From contig NC_080718.1 of assembly GCF_019097595.1 (NCBI RefSeq), positions 14,740,657 to 14,804,656 of the forward strand: a DNA stretch of 64,000 bases, in the 5' to 3' direction. Positions within the stretch are counted from its first letter, which is position 1, and each line of letters starts with the position of its first letter. Made by a program: the position numbers and the translations under genes. Source of the stretch: Hemibagrus wyckioides. Its lineage: Eukaryota; Chordata; Actinopteri; Siluriformes; Bagridae. The notes below the pieces were generated by a model. That model was not told the DNA's origin. It did not search any database and saw only the letters and a program-made list of their open reading frames with translations. Positions 51,501-62,800 of this stretch are shown in pieces.

Positions 51501-53028
51501 ATATGGTACAAACCGTTTTGATGGAGTGACCAACTGATGTATGTAGTCTAAGTTTGATATGCAAGTTTTCTGTTAATAATAAAATATGTATTTTTAGCAA
51601 AGTATTGAGGGTTTGCAGCACTGCTGCAGGCTGTACTGTGTGCTGAAAGCTGGTCAAATCTCCTGTTACTTCAGTCCTGAGGAGATTCAAGCAAAGATGG
51701 AGCCCAGTGTAATAATCCCCATAAATAAGGTAAGAAATGGACATAAGACAGTGGCAGTCAATATATTTTTAGTGCAGGTTGCATGTCACTGTGTATATTC
51801 AATCACTGAGGTAGCAATTTTAACTGAACCCTGTCTTTAGTAGATATCCATTTTTTTTTTTTTTTTGTTTTTTGCATCAGGTATTGACATAAATGACAAG
51901 GCCAGAATGCATCTGTAGATGAAACAGAAGTTTTGTGTGTGTGCAGGATACTCGCCTTCGTGTAGTGGAGGGTAACCCGAAAGGTGGGGCTAGGCTGAGC
52001 ATCATTAATCCAGGAACAGAAGACCCTGCTAGCCATATATTCATAGCTGAGACACCTGACTTACTGCAGGACTGGCTCAGTGCCCTATTGCAACACATCT
52101 ATGACCAGAGTGAGTGGCTGATGGATATTGGGGTATAAAAAGAAGGAAATTGGCATGCTACTTCCTATTGAATGAATATTAGTAAAGAATGAACGTTGAT
52201 TTGCTTGTACAATAGGTCAGTGGCAGCACACCTGTGATAAGCTGATGGAAATTGAGGTTTTGTCCCCACGGAAACCCCCACTTTTTCTTACAAAGCAAGC
52301 TGACTCGGTCTACAATGATCTCAGTAAGTAACTTCCATACCAAAAAGGTCAAATGATGAACGTAACAAACAAACTTGGCTTTTCTCATGCTGTCTGTTTA
52401 AAACTGCTATTTCTATTTAGGTATCGGTTCACCAGGCAAATTTGAGAGTTTAACAGACCTAATTCATAATAAGATCGAAGAAACAGATGGGCGCTTTCTT
52501 ATTGGTCAGGAGGAGGAAAGGGAGCCTCCTCATTGGACAGCACTGTTCGAAGGCTCCCGACCAATGTTGGTGCAGAAGACTGTGTTGTCCCCTGGAAAAA
52601 ACGGCTCCCAGTTCATGACCAGTCCAGGCTTAAACAGCAGCAAGAAGAGAAGAGCACCTCCACCACCCCCTGACAAATTACCATTTGTCCATCCATCTGT
52701 CCACACACCATGTCCTCCATCATACCCAGAAAAAGAAAACTCCAACAAGGGGATCAGGCCTCGGACCGGGCGTCCATCACTGGATGCTAAATTCTCAGCC
52801 ATCATTCATCAATTACAGAAGACCCATGGACCCACTCGCAAAAATCCACCTTTAGCCCAGGTCGAGCCCTCTCAAAACCTTTACATTCCAGTCAAGATGG
52901 AAACAGAGCTCAACCTGTCTGAACATGCAGAAAAAGCAAGCACCCCAGCCCCTCAGCCACCTCAGCCTGCCCCAAGAAACAAACTGAGGAAGTCTTTTAG
53001 AGAGAAGATGAACCCCAAAGCTTGGTGA
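48526..53028 (+). CDS. rtkn2: Rhotekin-2, complete, twelve exons
   Basis: Rho-GTPase effector scaffold. Exons: 48526-48660, 49420-49622, 49745-49797, 49882-49935, 50264-50381, 50466-50666, 51074-51168, 51369-51472, 51598-51729, 51947-52109, 52216-52323, 52421-53028. All join in phase and give 657 residues. Order: a basic N-terminus, an HR1/REM-type helical region (about 46-112: EKIDFEMRMRAGAYKLL), an anillin-like domain (CKGKVAITGLRLPLFWKDSE, NTPKKLARKL, SWLPLYGNLCC), a PH domain (about 322-420, ending WLSALLQHIYDQSQW), and a Pro-rich tail. FESLTDLIHNKIEETDGRFL and PPPPPDKLPF distinguish it from rhotekin-1. The human protein is about 609 residues. The N-terminal exon resembles the longer start of rhotekin-1. 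It sits next to znf365 as in human. Confidence 0.95.
50790..51010. mobile_element. Tc1-like fragment in rtkn2 intron 6
   Basis: gtatttcagaaactgctgat (about 50811-50830) and tccttggctgacagaagtgg (about 50867-50886) belong to the Tc1 family also seen at 11228-11856 and 34220-34697. No terminal repeats or coding frame remain. Confidence 0.6.
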
Positions 53029-53872
53029 AAAATCTATAGCTACTTTGTATGTTAAACACTTAAATCTTCTATTTAGATAAAAGCCCTTCTCCTCATTTCA
53101 AAACCACTACAGCTGTAATTTATAGACCAGAATTGAAAAATATATCATGAATGTCTTCCAATCTAGCATACTAAAAAAACTTGAGACTAGTCATTACTTA
53201 TCATATAGTGGGCACTTTTGATTTAAAAACATGGCACATGGATTTTCAAGAATCCACATTAGGAGACTGCAAAGGGCATTAAGTTTTGTCTTTGTGTGTT
53301 TACAGCATGCAACCTGTGTAGGGTATTTCCATATTTTCCTTGGGCAGAAGTCTTAAACTTTTTGATATTAACAGTTAGAAAAAGTTAGAAAAAAATAACC
53401 ACTTGTCAAAACCATGTACAGACAGATTTTTAACATTTGCTAATTTTTTTTTGTACATTTTCATTTCATTTAAGTATAAATGTATCACTTGTCATTTCAG
53501 AAGCATGTTGTGTAGATGTTTCCTGATGTTTTATTGTGACTACATTTAAACATTACAGTGCATATTAACCTATAGTTCAATTTAAATGGTCATAGGAACT
53601 AAATATCCTTTTTGATATAATCTTTAGTATTCAAATGTAAAATATTACCTGTCTGTTTATAGGTGTGTAATCATGTATAATAATGAGATGTAACAAGATG
53701 AAGCTGAACTGGAACATTGACTGTTTTCTTTTTTTAATGAACATTTTTTTAAACTGTGACTGAGATGAATAGTCTTATTGCAAATGACCTGAATTAATTC
53801 AAGCAATTAAAACATTCATTTCTCAATGGTAAAGAGTAATCGTGCAATAATCTCTTGACTGCAATTGTGTGC

Positions 53873-53935
53873 TTTAATTCATACATTTCTGTTCTTTGCA
53901 GGTCATATATCTTTTCTGCTTGGGCCATAATAAAG
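53873..53935. terminator. Opposed polyadenylation signals of rtkn2 and cfap99
   Basis: AATAAA at 53930-53935 on the plus strand fits the rtkn2 3' end, about 0.9 kb of UTR. ATTAAA on the minus strand (tttaat, 53873-53878) fits the cfap99 3' end, about 220 bp past its stop. If both are used, the transcripts overlap tail to tail. A further plus-strand ATTAAA lies at 53806-53811. Confidence 0.4.
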
Positions 53936-54095
53936 CACACTGTCTAACATTTTTGGTTTGTCTGTCTTCATTTTTAGGTGCATTCAGAATTTTTTTTTTT
54001 AAAATGCAGAACTCCACACTGCAAGGGTTTTCTTGACAAGTATGTATTGGTCCCATTATTTGAAAATAGTCCAAATATTGTAATTGTGGTAAAAA

Positions 54096-57000
54096 TTAGG
54101 TAGCTATTCCTTGGGTCAGACCTGAAGTGTTTTTTTTCGATGCCTCTCTTTGGACCTGTTTCTCTAAAGCCTGCTCCAGCTGCAGCCAGTGCTCCTTTTC
54201 CAGTACCTGCTGCTCAAAATGAGGCAAAATATTGAAAAGAAGAAAAAAACATCTGAAGATCATTGCTGGTTTAGTAGACATTTATCTAGTTATGGTTGTA
54301 GAGGAAGATAACGTAATCACCAGCTACAGATGCATGAAAAGAGGTTCTATTGAGTATAATGTGCGCTTACCTTTTCATGGCTATAGCTCTTAACGTTTTG
54401 AACAGCCATCTGTTCATTTAACTTTGATTTGGCTTTTTCAGTTTCTTTCCTCTTCTGTCTCTCCTGCTGTTTCATCCCCAGAGTCCTCTGCAGGGCCACC
54501 ACTCTTTCATCCATGCTGACCGCCTCCTGTAACTTCAGTCTCAGTTTCTTCTCCTCCTGTCTGTTTTACACAGAAACCAACTCAGACACTTTGTAAACTC
54601 ATTTCTCTTTCTTAATAAATATGTTTTTCCTGCATTTCAGGAGAACTGGTTACTTTTGTGCAGTGGCCTGTCCTGCTGCAGTCCTGCATGCAGTAATGGC
54701 ATCCAGCTGCTCGATCAGTAGCTGTTCTCTGCTCTGTTTCTCCTCCAGTATCCTTTGTCTCCTTTTTTCCTGCTCTTGCTGCTCCTCTTCCTTCAGCCTG
54801 GCCAAGCGTTCCCGTAGCTCCGCCAAAGACATCTCACAAAGCAGCTCATGACCTCCTGTCTGTACCAGCACAAGGATGACAGATTATTTGCTGTCCTTGA
54901 TCTGGGAGCCATTATTTTCCTGCAACAATGTCACTGTATCATGCATAAGATGTTCAGCACCTCTGTGTCATCCACAAACTTTTGACTGAGATGAGGCACT
55001 GACTCAATGGCTCGAATCTGACGAATAAGCTCAAATTTCCGGCTCAGTTCAGCCTGAGCTTCTTCCAGTGCCTGCCGAAGGAGTTCCTGGCTTTGCTCAG
55101 AGACCTCTTTAACTGCAACATACTCATTATGTACACATCATTAGCATCATTTTATTAAGAATCTTACATGCAGTAGGTCTGAGTTTAGGAAAAAAAAGAA
55201 AAAGAAACACACCAATGCGTTTTTTGATCTCTTGCAGTTTCACTTTGGCAGCTTTAGAGTTTTTGTGGCCATCAGCCACCAGCTGTACCAGCTCCTTCAT
55301 CTCTTTCTCCTCTCGCAGACGCTTCTCTGCATATCTGCGCATTAGCTGTGCAGTCTGGGACAATCATGTACATTAAATTACAAAAAGCCCTAGTTGAATA
55401 TTAACTTGATATAAGTGAATTACTCTGTATACAAATGCTAAAAATAATGAATACATGATAACTCACCTCCTCTTTCTTCAGCAGTGCTTTGTGCTGATTG
55501 AGCTCAAGGACTCGTTGTCGTGCCAGCAGAGCTTCTTCATGGCTAATCTTCCCCTCCAGCCTCCTGCGCTCCAGCTGAACCAGCTCCTCCTGCAGGTCCT
55601 TCTCTTTCATCTCCTTCTGCCACTGCAGGAACGCTGAGGGCTCGTTGGTTCCCTGCATCAAATGCTCAAGCCTGCAAAAACACAATTTCAGGTTAACATT
55701 TTAGACATTAGCCTTTGCAAAGCTTTAGACATTAGACCTTGCATGTCGTATTCTCACCATTTTAATAGATGTACAAGCTTTTATTTCAGTTTCCCAATGA
55801 GCAAATTGATACTTATCTGTTCAACTCCTCTTCCATCTGTCGATTATATAACGCTCCCTCACGAAGGATCGCCGTTGTGTTCAGTCTAATAGGCAAGGTG
55901 TTTGTCTGTAACAATGTGAACCAAATTCACAGTCCAAGATAGTATAAGATATGCTGTGTACATGATAGTGGGTTTAATTTTGCACTTTGACACTGTTTGT
56001 TTTTAGTGTACCTTATGTGTAGCTGGAGTTCCAGAGGAGTAAACAGAGTCAAATTGGAGTTTAGATTTGCGGTTTTGCTGAATCTGGGACATTATGCTCT
56101 GAGCAACAGAAAATACATACCACTTTTTGCATGATGAACAGATTCTGAAGTGTATAGGATGTTCGTGAGTATACACGTGTGTGATATGAAGCCATACACA
56201 AGAAGAGAAAATACAGCAAGTGCTGAATGACAGACTCTCTTACTTTGGTTTTCTCTGACTTCTCTGGGTTTGCACATCGGAACTGCTGAGTGTTCGCCTC
56301 ATACAAGACCTTCTATAGATGAGAGAAATAAGGTAAACATATCTAAAGCATCAATACAGAGAGTCAGTGATATTTTGAGAGAGCTGACGGGCTTGTTTAA
56401 CACAACAGGATGTAATAGCATCTGTATAGCCTTACCTGTGATTTCAGATGGTTCTTCTGTTTGACGTCCTCCAAAACCTGTTGTTCTTTTGGAGCTTTGT
56501 GGGTACTGGCAGGTACCTGAGTTAAAACCAAATGTGTGTAATAACACTGAGGTAACATTAAAAGATGTATACTATAGATAATCTAACACATAGCATGTAC
56601 TTTAGAGCCGTCTTAATTGGTGTAAGTGTCCTGCAGAGTCCTGCAGAGTGATCAAATAGAGTCTCCACACAATTTAGAAGCTGGCTTCTGTGCCAGTCCT
56701 ATGCTCAATTGAAGTTTTTATTAGCATTTAGGACTTGTTGGGTCATTGCCTACTTGTTTTCATCTGGCAAAGCGCGCTGTGCATTAGTGCTTGATCTACA
56801 ATGCCTAAAAATAAAATGCCCTTTTGCCCACCCTTTCAGACAGCCCTGAGGTACTTCAATTAGCAGCACACTTATTAGTTCTTCTTGAGCAGTAATCAGC
56901 TCAAGAAGCTTTAAGTGATTTATGCTAACCGGCTTTGGTTTCTCCTGTTGTGGAATCAGTTCAGGAGCAGGAAGCGAACGAGGTTTGGGCTTTGTCAGAT

Positions 57001-58897
57001 CAAACTCCTGAGGTTCTGTTGACTTCTTAGGGAATTTCTTCGGCTGGCTGCCCTTGGTTGTTTTCTTCTCAAGGTATTCTAAAAGGCCTTCTACCTCAGG
57101 CTGCCATCTAATTAAAAATACAGGTGGACTGGAATAATGACTGACAAAAAATTAGCATCATACTTTTGTATTTGAAAGCCCCCTAGAAGCCACAGTCATT
57201 AGTATTCTTGTGTTACCTCAGCATTGGAACTATCCACTTGCTCTCTACATAGGTGGCATCATAGATCTGACTCCACTCGGCATGGATCCATGTGGTGAGG
57301 TTAGTAACATTAAAAAGGAAACTCAAGAACTGATGTGTCCATAGATAATTGAGGGGGAAAAATAAATATTTGTTTAAATTATAATACAAGAAATGTAAAT
57401 GTTGCTCTACTTGATATATAACAGAACATAGTGGAAACAAGGGAAAGACAAGACATTGCGTTAAATAATCACCATAATAAGCCAATTAAAACTCAGGTTC
57501 GTGTGAACTGCATGCCTTGTTTTAATCGATAAAAAAAAGTAATAAAAAATATACTGCGTATCGCCTTACTTTGTACATTTTTGAGCAGTCCAGAGATTTT
57601 ATAATTATACTGAACTGTTCCAAGCCCAGGTCCTCCAGATGGAACATGGCAAGATAAGAGACCACTAAGGAATCAAGTAACAGAACATAATGAGGAAAAA
57701 TCCAGAGGAATTGTGAGTTAAAATTATAATAAAGCATGTTCTATATTTAACATACACTATATTGCCAAATGTTTTGGATCACCCCTCCAAATCATTGAAT
57801 TCAGGGGTTGGGTTTGGCCCCTTAGTTCCAGTGAAAAAACTCTCAATGCTTCACCATACCAAGACATGGATGAGCGAGTTTGGTGTGGAGGAACTTCACA
57901 GAGTCCTGACCTCAACCCGATAGAACACCTTTGGGATGAATTATAGTGGAGACTGCGAGCCAGACCTTCTTGTCCAACATCAGTGCCTGACCTCACAAAT
58001 GCACTTATAGAGAAATGGTCAAAAATTCCCATAAACACACTCCTAACCTTTGTGGAAAGCCTTCCCAGAAGAGTTGAAGCTGTTATAGGGCAGGCCAACT
58101 CAATATTACATTCATGTGCATGTAAAGGCAGATGTCCCGGTTTTGACCTGGCTCGCAGTCTCCACTCCAATTCATCCCAAAGGTATTCTATCTGGACTTT
58201 GTTGCAGGCAGGCCAAGTTCCTCCACACCAAACTCGCTCATCCATGTGTTTATAGACCTTGTTTTGTGCACTAGTGCACAGTCATGTTGGAACAGGAAGC
58301 AACCATCCCAAAACTGTTCCCACAAAGTTTGGAGCATGAAAATGTCCAAAATGTCTTTGTATGCTGAAGCATTAAGAGTTCCTTTCACTGGAACTAAGGG
58401 GCCAAGCCCAACCCCTGAAAAACAACACCTGAATTCAATGATTTGCAGGGGTGTCCCAAAACTTTTGGCAATATAGTGTATAACTCCAATTTCTGGCACT
58501 AAAATTGTTTCTTTTTCCTAATGTAAACATAGAAAACTTACCAACAAACTGGTTTCGATCGGCTTTGAGGAAATATTTTCCCTTCTGATTATAAAACACA
58601 TTGATGACAACATCCAAAAGTTTCTGGTGTGCTATACATCCATATACTGTGTCAGTGATAAATATCTGTTCAGCAGAAGGTCGGTTCTGGGGCAGAGAAC
58701 AAATCACAACAAGGTCCTTACAGAATGTTGTCATGACAAATATGATAACATAAGCTACAAAATGTGACTAGATTTATATCCATATATACCGCTAAAGTCT
58801 TGGCAGAGTCCTCCATGAAGGTGTCCACACACTGTTTGTCTGGCTCGTACTCGTCCAGCAGCTTTATGGCCTCTCTGACCAGCTCCTTATAGTTCAT
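54096..58897 (-). CDS. cfap99: Cilia- and flagella-associated protein 99-like, fifteen coding exons
   Basis: Axonemal protein of uncertain biochemical role. Exons from the 5' end: 58790-58897, 58542-58686, 57570-57664, 57217-57329, 56930-57107, 56436-56516, 56244-56312, 56012-56098, 55817-55905, 55467-55671, 55213-55354, 54961-55112, 54654-54859, 54371-54560, 54096-54209. All join in phase to 657 residues. The N-terminal helical domain (about 1-150) holds DEYEPDKQCVDTF, IAHQKLLDVVINVFYNQ and HLEDLGLEQF. From about 322 to the end the protein is strongly coiled-coil (Glu/Lys/Arg/Gln-rich). I recognise the N-terminal domain as CFAP99-like. The head-to-head neighbour zfyve28, also next to CFAP99 in human 4p16.3, supports this. 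One intron (55818 boundary) has an AT rather than GT donor. The last acceptor is a NAGNAG. A Tc1 element lies in intron 2. Confidence 0.82.
57755..58478. mobile_element. Fold-back Tc1-like element inside a cfap99 intron
   Basis: The ends are cactatattg (57755) and caatatagtg (58478), each bordered by TA. Both arms contain the same transposase C-terminal segment in inverse orientation: plus strand near 57866-57960, minus strand near 58145-58300, with HDCALVHKTRSINTW. The loop encodes transposase sequence on the plus strand (INTLLTFVESLPRRVEAVIG, about 58031-58090), the opposite of the copy at 41743-42548. It does not interrupt cfap99 exons. Confidence 0.9.
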
Positions 58898-59013
58898 CCT
58901 GACGGTGCCTTCAAATCGTGCAACGTGACCTGAATTCTGTGCACATTTGACCAGTTATTACAACATAATAACTATTTAATAAGGCAGACAACACAATACT
59001 AAGAACAACTCAC

Positions 59014-59158
59014 CCCCTAAACTGTCTGGATTATTGGTTTTATAGCCGTAAAAATATTGCGCATGCGCCGTGCTCCTCTCCAGTACCGAAGATGTTTTGC
59101 TGTTGCTAAGCAACATTGGGGCGTTTCCCCACAGCGTAGTCTTCCTCATAGTTGGCAT
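59014..59158 (-). other. cfap99: Probable cfap99 5' untranslated exon carrying an upstream ORF
   Basis: A donor (TTAGGGG|gtgagt, exon end 59014) can splice to the acceptor before 58936. An ATG at 59158 opens a frame (MPTMRKTTLWGNAPMLL) that crosses the junction and stops at TGA 58911-58913, 13 bases before the main ATG at 58897, and in a different frame from it. No in-frame extension of the main protein through this exon is possible because that frame meets a stop. The transcription start is not known, so the exon may begin downstream of this ATG. Confidence 0.45.
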
Positions 59159-59159
59159 A

Positions 59160-59896
59160 TTTTAACTCACTACAGCTGTATCGACTTTTGGGTCAGGAAA
59201 AACTGTGCGGATATTAAAAAAACAAAAAAACAAACTATGACCACATAGTAAAATAAAGATTATTTAACAGTACTTCTTTTGACACCTATATTCTGACCGA
59301 TTTCACGCCTGTGATCAGATTGGATAATAGTTTTAACTCATAGAGAACCTTTGTGTCTAATTGGCGGATTGATTGTCAAAAACAAATACCAGCCAATCAG
59401 AAACTAGACTGCGGGACGCTGTGAGCCAATCATAGAGCTAGATGTGGGATTTGTCGAAAAACGGTGGGGAAGAAAAGGAAAAAAAAAAAGAAAGAACGTT
59501 TGTCAAATCCAGGTCATCAGTGTGATGCCACTTCCGCAGTTGTTCTCCACTCATTCGCCAGCGGGCTGTGAAGCCTGCCGTGTACCTGTTTCAGCTCAGT
59601 CATGAGAAAGGAAAACAATTGGGCGTCAGGACAAGCGTTTATAAGCCCCAACGTCTGCGCTCTTCTATATCTTCGATGGAGTGGTCCTGTTCGGATGTAT
59701 TGAATGTATTTGTTGAGCCCGCTCGACACGGAGCTGTTTGAAGCGAGATAACCAGTGTAGTGTAGTGTAGTGTAGTGTAGTGTAGTGTGAGCTAGCTAGC
59801 GTTAGTTAGCTGCCCAGGTTTTCAGTGGCTGGTGTTCACGAGCTGCTCCACTCGTCAGCCCGGACAAAGGGTCTGTAAAGCTGGCGAGGTTAGCCC
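59160..59896. promoter_or_regulatory. Intergenic region between divergent cfap99 and zfyve28, likely bidirectional promoter
   Basis: The two genes are head to head, with about 0.7-1.0 kb between first coding positions. The zfyve28 side is CpG-containing and includes a TGTAG pentamer array at 59755-59787. No TATA box was recognised. Confidence 0.45.
59755..59787 (+). repeat. TGTAG pentanucleotide array in the zfyve28 leader
   Basis: About six and a half uninterrupted copies of a five-base unit (gtgta/tgtag) end about 110 bp before the zfyve28 ATG, so they probably lie in the 5' UTR or core promoter. Confidence 0.85.
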
Positions 59897-62800
59897 ATGA
59901 TGAATCGCTTTCGGAAGTGGCTGTATAAGCCAAAGGTAAGTGTGAGATCAATCCGGGACAGTGCTTTACATCACGCCTGTACGTCTTGGCTAATAATGCA
60001 GCTGGATTAGCTAACTTCTGAGCGCTGCTGTTTTTGCTGTATTGTTGAAGAAGGTGCTCGTGTCTGCTCATATACACACCGAGTAACTTCAGTGTGTCCT
60101 CACAGACCAGGCGAGTAATCCTGCTTTTATTTGACATTATGTCATTATAACTCTATCTGTGTGGGAGAAAGAGAAAACACGTATTAAAGCCGTACAGGTA
60201 GACAGGGTCTGTGCTCAGGTTACTGTGTTCCGCTTCATTAGAGAGAGGCTCCCTCACTTTCCTCTGTCAGTTCCTCATCTTCATAGGTATTTTTATCCTT
60301 TTCTTTTGTTATTTTTGTTGTAATATCTGATGCACAACAAGAGCTCAACAACAAACATCACGGGCCCTTCAGTAGGGATGCTTATGAATCATTTATTCAT
60401 ATAATCTTTACTATTCACATATTAGATTCGTTGTGTAAATGTGTACAGTAATGTTTTGGCAGTTCTACACATCTAGAGCACTACAGGAACCATGGCTTCA
60501 GTTTATTTAGCTTTATAAAGCATGCTTGTGATTCTGAATAATTAAACAAGGATTAATCGGGTAATTTAATTCAAGTACAATGAATCCCACAGTTGCTGAA
60601 ATAGGTTGGGTGCTTCTTGTGCACAGGTCCTGGAAAAGTGTTGAAAGTTTTCAGTCCTACAAAAAAATAAACAGACAAAAACGTTTTGTATTTTTTGCGC
60701 TAACACCGATATTGTAATGCATGTTTTGTTATTATTATGTAATTACTGACTTCCTGGCAGAGCAAGTAAAGTCATTATAGCAAGTCTTTTTTTTTTTTTT
60801 TTCTTTAAAGTTGAAACAGGTCAAGGAGAGGACAGAGATCCTGTACTTCTCCATTGCACAGGTTTCACACGTCCAGCATTTAATGTTTGTCGCCAGATTG
60901 TAAAAAATACAAAGAACATTTAGTTACAAAGAAATCAGAGCATGAAGAGTAGCTTCATCAAATGTCAGACAGCACCTGAATGAATGGCACATCATTTGCA
61001 TCAAAGTTGAGTTACCAAAATGTCCCTATGGATAATTCGCTGAAAATCTGAGAAAAATCGAACCTTTTCGTAACCCTTTTTTTTTTTTTTTTTTATTCTC
61101 AAGCACTCAGCCATGCTTTTCTGTTTTACTGGAGTATATAATGAAGTGAGACTGAGGGCAGATTTCCTTAGTCATTCATCAGCCTTGGGAAGATAAGAGA
61201 ATACACATGTTGAACTTCATAATTCAGGCAGGCGTTTCTTTAGAACCATTGTTCCCTTTATTACCGAGGGTGCAAATCATTTACCGTCTGAATGTAAAGC
61301 TAATTAGTTAATAGATGACTGTGAGTTTGTTAGATGTGCACGCAGGTAGGAGCTTTGTGTTGAGCGCTGACTTGGATGGATGGAGTGACTGCCCAGGATG
61401 GATCAAATCACTGTTATTAGTTTGCACTTTCTGCTTCAGTAAAATCACGTCAAAGAATTTGCATCATATGCCGAGAATAGTCTCGTAGAGCATGACATCA
61501 TCATTGCATTACTACAGAAACATTTTGCCGATTGGTATTTCCGAGAGGCATTTTGTTGGAACAGTGTAATGGCTCACCAGTGTTCTGGCAGGAGTTCAGA
61601 GTGGACTAACATACTACTTACCATCAGCATTGATTTCATTTTAGCACACTCTAACTGGTTGAATTTTCAATGTCTGGCACAGTCCAATAAAGCTTTGGGT
61701 GAGTCCTCGTGTTTGCCCGTATTGCTTAGCCCAATTTGCTCTGACTTTGCATCTCAGTGATATGATATCCATCTAACAGCACTGTTCTGACTAACCATGT
61801 GTAGTGCAACTTACTAGAAATAAGAACATGATCCCGGGATAAAGAGGCACCGAGCCTTGCTGTTTGAGTCTCCAGGTTTATTGGGTTAATAGTTCAATAG
61901 TCCAATAGTCCAGGTTTGTTGAGGGGCTCAGGAATTGGTTACTTAAGATCAAAAGTTATTCCCAAGCTTATTTTCTTCACACTGATTAGCATTAAACTGT
62001 GATGTAGCTAACAAAAAGCACCACCCTTAAAATGACCTCTGGTCAACCATTTTAGATAACATGTGATCAACAAATTTGCCTGTTCTTTCATGTCACTTAG
62101 CAGGCTGAGGTGTGTGTGTGTGTGTGTGTGTGTGTAATTACACAGTGTAGCGTACTTCTGACATTGCAGGAGATAACAGATGACGAAATAGGACATTCCC
62201 TTTGTAAGCACATAACATTTTTTTCAGGTGGATTAACTAAAGAGAAGCAGTCATTCTTTGGCGGTTAAATCTGCTAAAGTGTATATTTGCTGAGTGAGCA
62301 TGGCAGAGCAAGAGGTTTGCTGGCTGGACAAATCAGCTTATCCCCCTCCACACCAGAGTGTGTGCCAAACACGTGCCATAAACAGGACCAGTTTATAACA
62401 CACGTGCAGGTTACCAGTGCACTTCTCAACATACAAATGCTGTTGCTTGCAAAAACACCGGATCCAAACATTGCGACCAGTTCTGCTCCGGGTATCTGGG
62501 TGATCACAGATATTACCCTGAGTGCTTCTTTTGGTGGAGTAATATGCACCTGCATGAATCAGTGACCCTAATAGCTAAGCAGAGAAAACCATAATAATAT
62601 GAACAGCATGTCATAAGGCCTTAGTGGTTAGTGTGAGGCACAGTGATGTGAAAAGTTTGCTGGAATCCTCTCTGGAACGTTCCCCTCCCAAACGCATGAT
62701 GTACTGCCTGGAGAATGTTCCTTGTGGTGTGTGGAATGCGGCAGAAGAAGGCCAAAGGTCTGCCTGTAGTTCAGTACACTGTTTGATTCTAGTTTTGGTA

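Noticed and set aside
54621..54851. 76-codon plus-strand Ser/Cys-rich frame
   Set aside because: Antisense of a cfap99 coiled-coil exon.
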